Shown here: piece after piece, positions 30,549 through 39,712 of the stretch | How the letters are laid out: every line of letters begins with the position of its first letter | Position numbering within the stretch: position 1 is the stretch's first letter | Assembly (NCBI GenBank): GCA_963782985.1 | Contig: CAWALU010000007.1 | Coordinates: 178,745-242,744 of the forward strand | Direction: 5' to 3' | DNA length: 64,000 nucleotides | Source: CAVSWT01 sp963782985 | Lineage (GTDB): Bacteria; Bacteroidota; Ignavibacteria; Ignavibacteriales; Ignavibacteriaceae | The notes under the pieces: model-generated | The model's input: only the letters and a program-made list of their open reading frames with translations | The model's database searches: none | Told to the model about the DNA's origin: nothing | Made by a program: the position numbers and the translations under genes

Positions 30549-31592
30549 ATGGCAAATAAAAAGAAATATTTAAAAGATGTAATTCAGCATATTGATATAA
30601 AGCAGCATAATGTTGTTCCGCTTGTGGATGCGATGGAAAACATGGCTTTTACCGCAAGAGATTTAAATCGCGCGGCAAAAATTTATGATATGATGATCAA
30701 AGAAAATGAATGCGGAATAATTTTAACTTTAGCCGGAAGTCTTTTCAGCGCAGGCTTAAAAAAAGTTGTTTATGATTTAGTTATGAATAATATGGTGGAC
30801 GCAATTGTTTCTACAGGCGCAGTAATGGTTGACCAGGATTTTTTTGAAGCGCTCGGCTTTAAGCATTACAAAGGAACTCCTTTTAGCGATGACAATGAAT
30901 TAAGAGATTTACACATTGATAGAATTTATGATACTTTTATTGATGAAGATGAATTAAGAATCTGCGATGATACAACTGCGAAAATTTTTAACAGCCTGGA
31001 ACCGCGCCCATATTCATCGCGCGAGCTTCTTTGGGAATTCGGAAAATATCTTGAAAATAACGGCGGACCTAAAGTTGACGACTCTGTTATTTGGGCTTGC
31101 TATAAAAAGAACGTTCCAATTTTTGTCCCTGCTTTTTCTGACTGCTCTGCCGGATTCGGATTTATTGTTCATCAAACTCAAAATCCAAACAAACATGTTT
31201 CAATTGATTCAGCGAAAGATTTTTTAGAATTAACTAAAATTAAATTGAATACTAAAGAAACCGGTATTTTTATGATTGGCGGCGGAGTTCCAAAAAACTT
31301 TACGCAGGATATTGTGGTGGCGGCGGATATTCTTGAAGAAGATGCGCCGATGCATAAGTTTGCAGTTCAAATTACTGTAGCTGATGTTAGGGATGGTGCG
31401 CTTTCCAGTTCCACTTTAAAGGAAGCAAGTTCGTGGGGCAAGGTTGAAACTACGCACGAACAAATGGTTTACTCCGAAGCCACAATTGCAATGCCTTTAA
31501 TTGCCGGATACGCTTACCACAAAGGCTCGTGGAAAGAAAGAGAGCCGAGAGAATTTCACAAAATTTACTCTGAACAAAACACTGCGGTCTAA
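30549..31592 (+). CDS. Deoxyhypusine synthase-like protein
   Basis: 347 residues from ATG 30549, chosen for the AAAGGAG site 8 nt upstream; an in-frame ATG at 30516 lacks one. The DHS fold is recognised by CGIILTLAGSLFSAGL, VSTGAVMVDQDF, PIFVPAFSDCSAGFGF and the active lysine in SSWGKVE (Lys298), which in eukaryotic DHS forms the enzyme-butylamine imine. Bacteria lack eIF5A; some bacterial relatives make homospermidine from spermidine or putrescine, so a polyamine role is the best guess. A terminator follows; monocistronic. Confidence 0.85.
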   Translation: MANKKKYLKDVIQHIDIKQHNVVPLVDAMENMAFTARDLNRAAKIYDMMIKENECGIILTLAGSLFSAGLKKVVYDLVMNNMVDAIVSTGAVMVDQDFFEALGFKHYKGTPFSDDNELRDLHIDRIYDTFIDEDELRICDDTTAKIFNSLEPRPYSSRELLWEFGKYLENNGGPKVDDSVIWACYKKNVPIFVPAFSDCSAGFGFIVHQTQNPNKHVSIDSAKDFLELTKIKLNTKETGIFMIGGGVPKNFTQDIVVAADILEEDAPMHKFAVQITVADVRDGALSSSTLKEASSWGKVETTHEQMVYSEATIAMPLIAGYAYHKGSWKEREPREFHKIYSEQNTAV

Positions 31593-31627
31593 ATATTTAA
31601 ATTTTGAAAGAGAAAAGCTTATTAATC

Positions 31628-31660
31628 AAACCTCTCAATTTTAATTTGAGAGGTTTTTTT
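31628..31660 (+). terminator. Intrinsic terminator after the DHS-like gene
   Basis: AAACCTCTCAA (31628-31638) pairs perfectly with TTGAGAGGTTT (31646-31656), loop of seven, followed by a T run. It lies about 35 bp past the stop codon. Confidence 0.88.
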
Positions 31661-31750
31661 ATGGAATTTATTTCCGCTAGATTTCCGCAGAAAATTTTAA
31701 TAGAATAAAAAGATATAACTCAAACGTTAAGTTATTTTTTTTTCGTAGTA

Positions 31751-31834
31751 ACGGTTAGCCTGCCTGCGCAAAGCTTTACTTCACGAAGCGTTTCGTGTAG
31801 TGAACGGACTTCGGAATAGGCATGGTTGAGCCGT
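31751..31834 (+). repeat. Compound hairpin repeat, second copy
   Basis: Outer arms ACGGTTAGCCTGCCT (31751-31765) and ATAGGCATGGTTGAGCCGT (31816-31834) are imperfectly complementary; an inner stem CACGAA/TTCGTG sits between. GCCTGCCTGCGC-AAGCT and ATAGGCATGG-TGAG are shared with the hairpin inside the 12164-12293 element, while the inner stems differ. It lies in the 366-bp gap before trkA, which otherwise holds only the terminator at 31628. Confidence 0.65.
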
Positions 31835-31958
31835 CTTGATGAAAGTTAAAAGCAATATCATTTCTTACCGTTTTTTTACCTTCATAATTCTTTTTCTATT
31901 CCTCATCAAAACTTGTTATCTTTCACAAAAAATTCTCAACAAATTATTATTAATTATT

Positions 31959-33299
31959 ATGAAAATAGTAATTGCAGGTATGGGGGATGTGGGTTACTTC
32001 CTCGCAAAGCAGCTTTCAATTGAAGAACACGATATCACCGTTATTGACACGGATCAGAATCGTCTTTCCTACACTGACTCAATGACCGATGTTATGAGCG
32101 TTATTGGCTCTTCAACTTCAATCAATACTCTAAAAGAAGCAAAAGTAGATAGCGCAGATTTGCTTGTCGCCGTTACTTCGCAAGAAGAAGTGAACATTAC
32201 AACCGCCATACTTGGTAAAAAGCTCGGCGCTAAAAAAACAATCGCTCGAATTGGAAATTCAGAATATCTTCAGCCGAATTTAGAGATTAATTTTGCCGAG
32301 CTTGGGATTGATTTTATGATTTATCCCGAAGAGCTTGCAGCAATTGAAACAATAAATTTAATTCTTAGAACTGCCGCCACAGATATTTTAGAATTTGAAG
32401 GCGGAAAGCTTTCTGTAATGGGATTGAAGCTTGACAATAGTTCCCCCGTTCTTCATAAAAAAATAATCGATATTGCCAAAGAATTTCAATCAAGCGATTA
32501 CAGAGTTGTCGCTATTTTTAGAAACTTCAAAACAATTATTCCTTCAGGCAATGATTTATTTTTGCCAAACGATCAAGTGTTTGTAATTACTACTCAAGAC
32601 GGAATGGAAACAATTTTAAAGCTTGCCGGAAAAGAAAATTTAAAGTTTGAAAAAATTATGATCCTCGGCGGCGGTAAAATTGGAAAAAGAGTCGCTAAAG
32701 TTTTACAAGATACAATGCGCGTAAAATTAATTGAATCGGATGAAGATAAAAGTTTTCAGCTTGCAGATTATCTCCAAAACACTTTGGTAATAAAAGGCGA
32801 TGGAAGAGATATTGACCTGCTTGCGCAGGAAGGCATAATTGATATGGATGCTTTTATAGCTTTGACGGACGACTCGGAAACAAATATAATTTCATGCTTA
32901 ATGGCAAAACATCTCGGCGTAAAAAAAGCTATTTCACTGGTTGATAAAGCAGATTACATTCCGCTTACACAAACCATTGGATTGGATTCTCTAATAAATA
33001 AAAAACTAATTGCCGCAAATAGCATTTCGCGATTCATTCGCAAAGGCGAGGTTGTAGCGCTTGCCAGCCTTGAGGGAATTGACGCCGAAGTGCTTGAATA
33101 TAGAGCGCAAAAAAATTCTTTGGTAACTCAAAAAGCTGTAAAGGATCTTCATTTCCCCAAAGACGCTATTTTAGGAGGAGTTATTAGAGATGGAGAAAGT
33201 TTTATCGCAGTAGGGGATACAAAAATTAAAGAGGACGATAAAGTTGTGGTATTTACGCTGCCTAGCGCAATAAAAAAACTTGCAAAATATTTTCAATAA
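31959..33299 (+). CDS. trkA: Trk potassium-uptake regulatory protein TrkA
   Basis: 446 residues from ATG 31959; an upstream in-frame ATG at 31836 would add 41 hydrophobic residues partly encoded by the hairpin repeat, unlike any TrkA. Two tandem RCK units are visible, each with a Rossmann NAD-binding start (IVIAGMGDVGYFLA; MILGGGKIGKRVA) followed by a TrkA-C domain. It binds NAD(H) or nucleotide and gates the TrkH channel. The trkH gene follows by 39 bp. Confidence 0.93.
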   Translation: MKIVIAGMGDVGYFLAKQLSIEEHDITVIDTDQNRLSYTDSMTDVMSVIGSSTSINTLKEAKVDSADLLVAVTSQEEVNITTAILGKKLGAKKTIARIGNSEYLQPNLEINFAELGIDFMIYPEELAAIETINLILRTAATDILEFEGGKLSVMGLKLDNSSPVLHKKIIDIAKEFQSSDYRVVAIFRNFKTIIPSGNDLFLPNDQVFVITTQDGMETILKLAGKENLKFEKIMILGGGKIGKRVAKVLQDTMRVKLIESDEDKSFQLADYLQNTLVIKGDGRDIDLLAQEGIIDMDAFIALTDDSETNIISCLMAKHLGVKKAISLVDKADYIPLTQTIGLDSLINKKLIAANSISRFIRKGEVVALASLEGIDAEVLEYRAQKNSLVTQKAVKDLHFPKDAILGGVIRDGESFIAVGDTKIKEDDKVVVFTLPSAIKKLAKYFQ

Positions 33300-33338
33300 A
33301 AATAAAGTTCAATTCTTATTTCCAAAAAAAATCTTTTA

Positions 33339-34787
33339 ATGAATTATAAAGTAATAACAAATATAATCGGCTTTCTATTAATTCTTACCGGAGCTTTTAT
33401 GCTTGCCGGAATTCCGTTTTCAATTTATTATGAAAATGACGATATAATTTCATTATTAATTTCCGGTTTGAGTACGTCGCTAATTGGTTTTCTGTTTTGG
33501 TTCTTTACCAAAAAAAGAAGCGGCGGAGAAATTAAAAGAAGAGAAGGTTATTTGATTGTAACATTCGGCTGGATTGTTATGTCAATATTTGGCGCAATTC
33601 CATTTATAGTTTACGGCGCCATTCCAAATTACGCCGATGCTTTTTTTGAAACTATGTCAGGCTTTACCACAACCGGAGCAACAATATTAACCAATATTGA
33701 AGTTGTTCCTCACGGGTTACTTTTTTGGCGCAGCCTTACTCAATGGCTGGGCGGAATGGGAATAATTGTTTTATCGCTTGCAATTCTTCCGGTGTTAGGT
33801 ATTGGTGGAATGCAATTATTTATTGCTGAAGTTCCGGGTCCAACTAAAGATAAAATTCATCCGCGCATTCAGGAAACCGCAAAAAGGCTTTGGGGTATTT
33901 ATGTTATACTTACCGCGGCTGAAACTCTTCTTTTATTAGTCGGGGGAATGAGTTTGTTTGACGCAATTACGCACTCATTCACAACTATGGCAACGGGAGG
34001 ATTTTCTACCAAAAATGCAAACACGGCATATTTTACTTCTCCATTTATCCAATATGTTTTTATTCTTTTTATGTTTTTTGCGGGAATGAATTTTACAATT
34101 CATTACTATGCGCTTCACCGCAGGTTTGATTTCTTAAAGACGAATAATGAATTCAGATTTTACAGTTTTTTTATAATCATCGCAGCAATAATAATTACGC
34201 TGCTTCATTTGCCCCATGTTTCTTTTCATTATGAAGAATCATTTCGTCAATCACTTTTTCACGTAACATCAATTGTTACAACTACCGGATATGTTTCTTC
34301 GGATTATGAATTCTGGGCGCCGTTTTCACGACTTCTGTTTTTTCTTTTAATGTTTGTCGGAGGGTGCGCTGGCTCCACTGGAGGTGGAATTAAAATTGTC
34401 CGGCACTATCTTCTCTATAAAAACAGTCTTTTAGAATTAAAAAGATTGATTCATCCCCGGGCAATTATTCCCGTTAGAGTAAATAACCGAGCTATTAAAC
34501 CTGAAATAATAATGAATGTCCAAGCGTTTTTTATTTTTTATATTTTAATTTTTGTTTTCGGTTCAATCGTTCTTTCGTTATTGGGATTGGATTTTGTAAC
34601 CTCGCTCGGCGCAGTTGCAACCTGCCTTGGTAATGTTGGACCGGGAATAGGAACCGTGGGTCCCGTTGCAAACTTTGCTCATCTGCCTGAAATTGCAAAA
34701 TGGGTTTTAAGTTTTTTAATGCTGCTCGGAAGATTGGAATTATTTACAGTCCTGATAATTTTTTCTTCGGCATTTTGGAAGAAGTAA
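33339..34787 (+). CDS. trkH: Trk potassium-uptake membrane protein TrkH
   Basis: A 482-residue polytopic protein of the TrkH/KtrB superfamily with four M1-P-M2 repeats. Selectivity-filter segments are visible: SGFTTTGATIL, TMATGGFSTK, SIVTTTGYVSSDY and CLGNVGPGIG. The intramembrane loop GGCAGSTGGGIKIVR is typical. Its partner TrkA is encoded just upstream. Uptake of potassium driven by the membrane potential or proton gradient. Confidence 0.95.
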   Translation: MNYKVITNIIGFLLILTGAFMLAGIPFSIYYENDDIISLLISGLSTSLIGFLFWFFTKKRSGGEIKRREGYLIVTFGWIVMSIFGAIPFIVYGAIPNYADAFFETMSGFTTTGATILTNIEVVPHGLLFWRSLTQWLGGMGIIVLSLAILPVLGIGGMQLFIAEVPGPTKDKIHPRIQETAKRLWGIYVILTAAETLLLLVGGMSLFDAITHSFTTMATGGFSTKNANTAYFTSPFIQYVFILFMFFAGMNFTIHYYALHRRFDFLKTNNEFRFYSFFIIIAAIIITLLHLPHVSFHYEESFRQSLFHVTSIVTTTGYVSSDYEFWAPFSRLLFFLLMFVGGCAGSTGGGIKIVRHYLLYKNSLLELKRLIHPRAIIPVRVNNRAIKPEIIMNVQAFFIFYILIFVFGSIVLSLLGLDFVTSLGAVATCLGNVGPGIGTVGPVANFAHLPEIAKWVLSFLMLLGRLELFTVLIIFSSAFWKK

Positions 34788-34830
34788 AAATTAAATTACA
34801 ATGCCGCATATCATCATAGAAATTATTACC

Positions 34831-34875
34831 AAAAATTATTCGCGCTAATTCGTGAAATTCGTGTCTAATTTTTGA
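34831..34875 (+). repeat. Dispersed 'TCGTGAAATT' repeat, copy 3
   Basis: Reads ATTCGCGCTAATTCGTGAAA then TTCGTGTC. It is the cleanest of the three copies (10871, 13171, 34831). It sits between trkH and ppk1 and runs into a spurious upstream start codon of ppk1 (34872). Confidence 0.55.
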
Positions 34876-34961
34876 TGCTTATTCTTTACCCCGCTTTTTG
34901 CACGGAAAAAATCTCAAAAAAAAACTATATTGGCAGTCCAATAAAAAAAAAGATAATTGGT

Positions 34962-37097
34962 ATGCAAGGCAAAGAACTTTTAAAAAAATATAACGATCCC
35001 AAAAATTTTTTCAATCGTGATTTAAGCTGGATTGAATTTAACAGGCGCGTTTTGGAAGAAGCCTTAAACCCCGAGCAGCCGCTGCTGGAGAAAGTAAAAT
35101 TCATTTCAATCTTTCATTCCAATCTGGATGAATTTTATATGATTCGAATTTCAGGATTAAAAGAACAAATTGCCGCCAATGTTTTGGAACCTTCCATTGA
35201 TGGGTTAACTCCAATTCAACAGCTGCAAAAAATTGAAAAATGCGTACAGGCAATGCTAAAAACGATAATGAATTTATGGACTAACGAGGTTGTTCCGCAG
35301 CTTAAAGAAAACAATATTGAAATAACTAACTACAAAAATCTTCCCGAAAATGAAAAAAATATTTTAAAAGAATATTTTAGAAAAGAAATTTATCCGGTTT
35401 TAACTCCCCTTGCTTTTGATCCCGGACGACCGTTCCCGTACATTTCAAATCTTAGTTTAAGCCTTGCAATACTTGTCCGCAAGCCAAACGGCGAAAGTCA
35501 TTTCGGAAGAGTTAAAGTGCCGAGCATTCTCCCCCGCTTATTGCAGATTGATAAAATCATCGACCCAAATAAAAAAATTCAGACTAACGGAAATTTTAGC
35601 GCAAAGTTTGTTTGGCTGGGCGATATTATAAAAGATAATCTTTCGCTTTTATTCCCCGGCTTGGAAATAGTTGAAGCTCACCGTTTTAGAATTACGCGCG
35701 ACACAGATATTGAATTGCAGGAAGATGAAGCCGACGATCTTCTTAGCGTAATTGAAGAAAATATTCGTCAACGAAGATTTGGCAGCGTGGTGCGATTAGA
35801 AGTTGCAAGTAAAATGCCCGACTTTATGCTCGAAACTTTAATGGAAAATTTATTAATTAAAAGAGAAGACGTTCATATTCTTGAAGGCTCGCTTGGCTTA
35901 AGCGATATTATGCCGTTGTATGATCTCCCTCTTCATCAATTAAAAGTTAAGCCATATTATCCCGTTATTCCAAAAGTTTTTGAAGAAGACGAAGACATCT
36001 TTACAACAATCCGGCAGAAAGATATTTTAATTCATCACCCCTATCATTCTTTCACTCCCGTAATTGATCTTATCAAACAAGCTTCAAAAGATCCCGACGT
36101 GCTGGCAATTAAGCAAACGCTTTACCGCGTAGGATTAAATTCCCCAATAGTAAAATATTTAATTGAAGCCGCTGAACGAGGAAAACAAGTTGCGGTGTTA
36201 GTAGAGCTTAAAGCCCGGTTTGATGAAGAGAATAATATTTTTTGGGCGCGCGAACTTGAAAAAGTTGGAGTGCATGTTGTTTATGGATTGGTTGGATTGA
36301 AGACTCACGCTAAAATGACTTTAGTTGTTCGCAAAGAATTTGACGGCGTAAAAAGATATGTTCATCTTTCCACTGGAAATTATAATGCAACTACCGCCAA
36401 GCTTTATACTGATTTAGGATTTTTTACTTGCGATGATGATATCTGCACCGATGTTGCCGATATTTTTAATTACCTTACCGGATATTCAAAGCAGACTGAA
36501 TTTAAAAAATTAATTGTCTCGCCAATTAATATGCGTTCTAAAATGATTGAATTAATTATGCGCGAATCAGAAAATGTAAAGGCCGGCGGCGAAGGTAAAA
36601 TTATTTTTAAACTTAACTCTCTTGTTGATCCGGCTGTTATAAGCGCATTATATGAGGCTTCAAACAATGGAGTGCAAATTGAATTAATTATTAGAGGAAT
36701 CTGCTGCCTGGTTCCCGATGTGGAAGTAGTAAGTAAAAATATAAAAGTGGTTAGCATTGTGGGAAGGTATTTGGAGCACAGCCGGGTTTTATATTTTTAC
36801 AACAACGGCGGCGAAGAAATTTATTTAAGCAGCGCCGATATGATGCAGCGAAATCTTGATAGAAGAGTCGAAATTGCTTTCCCCATCGAAAATAAAAAAA
36901 TTAAAGATGGTCTATTAAAAACATTAATTAAAATCTCACTAAAAGATAATGTAAAGGCGCGAATTCTTAATAGCGATATGTCTTATTCAAAAATTGAAGC
37001 CGAGCCTAATGAAAAGAAAATTGATTCGCAGGAATGGCTGATGGCTCAGGCAATGAAAAAGTCGGCACATTATTCAAAAGCAAAAGTATCGCGTTAA
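34962..37097 (+). CDS. ppk: Polyphosphate kinase 1
   Basis: 711 residues from ATG 34962; an upstream start at 34872 lies against the intergenic repeat and adds 30 atypical residues. The N domain opens with FFNRDLSWIEFNRRVLEEA. The two catalytic-domain histidine motifs are present: VGLKTHAKMTLVVR (autophosphorylated His) and the VHLSTGNYN segment after it; a second PLD-like motif is around YLEHSRVLYF. It polymerises ATP gamma-phosphate into polyphosphate reversibly. No exopolyphosphatase (ppx) is next to it. Confidence 0.95.
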   Translation: MQGKELLKKYNDPKNFFNRDLSWIEFNRRVLEEALNPEQPLLEKVKFISIFHSNLDEFYMIRISGLKEQIAANVLEPSIDGLTPIQQLQKIEKCVQAMLKTIMNLWTNEVVPQLKENNIEITNYKNLPENEKNILKEYFRKEIYPVLTPLAFDPGRPFPYISNLSLSLAILVRKPNGESHFGRVKVPSILPRLLQIDKIIDPNKKIQTNGNFSAKFVWLGDIIKDNLSLLFPGLEIVEAHRFRITRDTDIELQEDEADDLLSVIEENIRQRRFGSVVRLEVASKMPDFMLETLMENLLIKREDVHILEGSLGLSDIMPLYDLPLHQLKVKPYYPVIPKVFEEDEDIFTTIRQKDILIHHPYHSFTPVIDLIKQASKDPDVLAIKQTLYRVGLNSPIVKYLIEAAERGKQVAVLVELKARFDEENNIFWARELEKVGVHVVYGLVGLKTHAKMTLVVRKEFDGVKRYVHLSTGNYNATTAKLYTDLGFFTCDDDICTDVADIFNYLTGYSKQTEFKKLIVSPINMRSKMIELIMRESENVKAGGEGKIIFKLNSLVDPAVISALYEASNNGVQIELIIRGICCLVPDVEVVSKNIKVVSIVGRYLEHSRVLYFYNNGGEEIYLSSADMMQRNLDRRVEIAFPIENKKIKDGLLKTLIKISLKDNVKARILNSDMSYSKIEAEPNEKKIDSQEWLMAQAMKKSAHYSKAKVSR

Positions 37098-37174
37098 TAT
37101 TTTTTTTAGATTTTTATTATAACAAACACTTGAACATTCTCAGAACTTTTTACGAAAATAAAAAAGGATTATAA

Positions 37175-38278
37175 ATGGCTGACATTACAAAAAGCGGAGT
37201 TCTCAATTCGTTAAAAAAAGTAGAAGATAAAAAATTTAGCAAAGATTTGTTAACCTTAAACTCAATAAAAAACATTGAGCCTAATGAAGATGATTTGACG
37301 GTTGATATTGCTCTCCCAATTTCGCAATCGGATGTTACCGATGAGTTAAAATCAAAATTTATAAAAGCAATTAAAAATGATTTTCCTCATTTTGAAAATG
37401 TAAAATTAAATATTCAAGCGAAGGTAACTTCTCATCAAGATAAAAAGAAAGATGAAATTTTACCCGGCGTTAAAAATACAATCGCCGTGGCAAGCGGAAA
37501 AGGCGGCGTTGGAAAAAGCACAGTAGCAGTAAATGTAGCCGTAGCTCTTGCCAAAGACGGCTATCAAGTTGGATTGATTGACGCAGATATTTACGGACCA
37601 AGCATTCCGCTTATGCTGGGCATAAAAGAAAAACCGCAGATCTACCAAAACAAAGAAACTATGAAAATGATACCGTTGGAAAATTACGGAATAAAATTAA
37701 TTTCCATCGGACTTTTAGTTGACGATAACGCGCCCGTTATTTGGCGCGGACCAATGGCAAGCGGCGCCGTAAAACAGTTTATGACCGATGTAGATTGGGG
37801 CGAACTAGATTATTTAATTTTTGATATGCCTCCCGGAACCGGCGATATTCAATTAACTTTGGTGCAGACTATTCCCCTTACCGGTTCTGTAATTGTTACA
37901 ACTCCGCAGGAAGTTTCGCTTATTGACGCCCGCAAAGCTTTAAAAATGTTTACGCGCGTTAACGTTCCCGTACTCGGTATTGTTGAAAATATGAGTTACT
38001 TTATTGCGCCCGACACCGGCAAAAAATATGACATCTTCGGCTCAGGGGGCGGAGAAAAAATTTCTAAAGAATTGGGCGCGCCCTTTATCGGCGGTATTCC
38101 AATCGATTCAAGAATTAGAAAAGGCGGCGACAGCGGAGTCCCCATTGTTTACGATATTCCCGATTCAGAAGAAGCAAAAATTATAACGCGCATTTCGCGA
38201 AACTTAGCCGAGCAAGTAAATCTTTCAAACCTTAATGCTTCATCAAAAGTAGAGATTTTACTTGACGATGATGATTAA
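37175..38278 (+). CDS. Mrp/NBP35-type Fe-S carrier ATPase without CxxC
   Basis: A 367-residue P-loop ATPase. An N-terminal DUF59/MIP18-like domain (1-95) precedes the ATPase with the deviant Walker A ASGKGGVGKST (106-116), DADIYGPSIP and DMPPGTGDIQL. In most Mrp/ApbC proteins a CxxC follows the ENMSYF motif and bridges the cluster; here the text is ENMSYFIAPDTGKKYDIFG with no cysteine. AAAGGA precedes ATG. It is 18 bp upstream of a NifU-like scaffold gene that does carry CxxC, supporting a joint Fe-S delivery role. Confidence 0.88.
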   Translation: MADITKSGVLNSLKKVEDKKFSKDLLTLNSIKNIEPNEDDLTVDIALPISQSDVTDELKSKFIKAIKNDFPHFENVKLNIQAKVTSHQDKKKDEILPGVKNTIAVASGKGGVGKSTVAVNVAVALAKDGYQVGLIDADIYGPSIPLMLGIKEKPQIYQNKETMKMIPLENYGIKLISIGLLVDDNAPVIWRGPMASGAVKQFMTDVDWGELDYLIFDMPPGTGDIQLTLVQTIPLTGSVIVTTPQEVSLIDARKALKMFTRVNVPVLGIVENMSYFIAPDTGKKYDIFGSGGGEKISKELGAPFIGGIPIDSRIRKGGDSGVPIVYDIPDSEEAKIITRISRNLAEQVNLSNLNASSKVEILLDDDD

Positions 38279-38296
38279 AAATTTTTAGATTTATTT

Positions 38297-38524
38297 ATGA
38301 TTGAAGAAGTTAAAAAAGCGCTCGATGCGGTAAGACCCTTTCTGCAAGCGGATGGCGGCGATGTGGAATTAATTGAAGTTACCAATGACGGCATTGTTAA
38401 AGTTAAATTTGCCGGAGCTTGCCTTGTTTGTCCAATGTCCCAAATGACATTACGCGCGGGCATTGAACGTTCACTTCAAAAAGATGTTCCGGGCGTGCGG
38501 CGTGTGGAAGCGGTTGGCAATTAA
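38297..38524 (+). CDS. NifU-like C-terminal domain Fe-S scaffold protein
   Basis: A 75-residue stand-alone NifU-C domain. Signature VRPFLQADGGDVELIEV and the cluster ligands Cys42-x2-Cys45 in GACLVCPMSQMTL. Such proteins carry a [4Fe-4S] cluster between two subunits and pass it to apo-proteins. It lies 18 bp after the Mrp gene, so cotranscribed. Length is normal for the short Nfu class. Confidence 0.9.
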   Translation: MIEEVKKALDAVRPFLQADGGDVELIEVTNDGIVKVKFAGACLVCPMSQMTLRAGIERSLQKDVPGVRRVEAVGN

Positions 38525-38612
38525 TTCTTTTTCTTTTATCTTTTCCCTGTAGAAATTATAAATCAAAAATAAACGGCATTCGTTTATCTCTATAGAAAAA
38601 CCTTCACTTAAA

Positions 38613-39665
38613 ATGTTTGAACTAACTCAAAAGAAAATAACTAAATTTCTTTTATGGTTTATTGGAATAGCTCTGCTGCTTACTCTAATTTACCTTCTTT
38701 CAGATTTAATTATAATTGTAGCAATTTCAATTTTATTAGCGTTCATTTTTGATCCAATTGTTAAATTATTGGAGCGCGAAGGCTTTAACAGATTAAGCGG
38801 CACAGTTATGACGCTTAGCGGTTTTGGATTGCTGCTTTATCTTGTTTTGTCTTTTATCATTCCCCGTTTTGCATTTCAATTGAATCAATTGGTTTTATCT
38901 GTTAAGGAATATTCTTTGCACGAACAAATTATAGATATTGAAAGAGAAATTTATAAGTTTGTTCCATTCTTCACTCCGGGCGAATTAACGCAAAAATTTG
39001 AGCAGTTTATTTCACTTCAAATTGTCGGCTCGTTCGATAAAATCAGCATACTATTATCAAGCATAGTTTCCGTCGTTGCTATATTAATAATAGTTCCATT
39101 TATAACATTTTTTTTATTGAAGGACAGTCAGAAAATATTTAAATCAATAATAAATATTTTTCCCAATAATTATTTTGAAATGTCATATTGGATATTTAAA
39201 AGAATTTCTATTCAACTTGGAAGATTTGTAAGGGGGTGGGTCTTTGACGCCGCGTTTGTAGGCGTTACCTGCGGTTTAGGGTTTTACTTTTTAGGAATTG
39301 AAAACGCTCTTCCCTTAGGGGTGTTTGCAGGAATCGGACACCTCGTTCCCTATCTTGGACCGTTAATCGGAGGAATCCCTGCTATACTTTTTTCAATTAT
39401 ACAGTTTGGAGATTTATCTCACGTACCATTTATAATTATGTTAATGCTTTTTGTTTATGCATTGGATAATGGAATTGTTCAGCCGTTTGTTTTTTCAAAG
39501 AGCGTTGATATGCACCCCATCGTAATTATTCTTTTAATAATAGCCGGAAGTCAGTTGTTTGGAATTTTAGGAATGCTGCTTGCGATACCTACCGCTACAG
39601 TATTAAGAACCGCCGCAAAGGAAATTTACTATGCTTTTAAAAATTACAAAATAGCCAAGATTTAA
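38613..39665 (+). CDS. AI-2E family transporter (permease)
   Basis: A 350-residue protein with about eight membrane helices arranged as in the AI-2E/YdiK/PerM family: two near the N-terminus, a long amphipathic middle, then a helical bundle with GIGHLVPYLGPLIGGIPA, the most conserved family motif, and DNGIVQPFVFSKSVDMHP. Members export signalling molecules or exchange Na+/H+; the substrate here is unknown. It ends a plus-strand block and converges with moxR. Confidence 0.85.
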   Translation: MFELTQKKITKFLLWFIGIALLLTLIYLLSDLIIIVAISILLAFIFDPIVKLLEREGFNRLSGTVMTLSGFGLLLYLVLSFIIPRFAFQLNQLVLSVKEYSLHEQIIDIEREIYKFVPFFTPGELTQKFEQFISLQIVGSFDKISILLSSIVSVVAILIIVPFITFFLLKDSQKIFKSIINIFPNNYFEMSYWIFKRISIQLGRFVRGWVFDAAFVGVTCGLGFYFLGIENALPLGVFAGIGHLVPYLGPLIGGIPAILFSIIQFGDLSHVPFIIMLMLFVYALDNGIVQPFVFSKSVDMHPIVIILLIIAGSQLFGILGMLLAIPTATVLRTAAKEIYYAFKNYKIAKI

Positions 39666-39712
39666 AAATTAAAACTTGCATCCACAATAAATCTCAATTC
39701 TAATATTCATTT

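Noticed and set aside
31836..31958. Upstream start of trkA adding 41 residues
   Set aside because: The added part is hydrophobic, unlike TrkA, and begins at the edge of a hairpin repeat.
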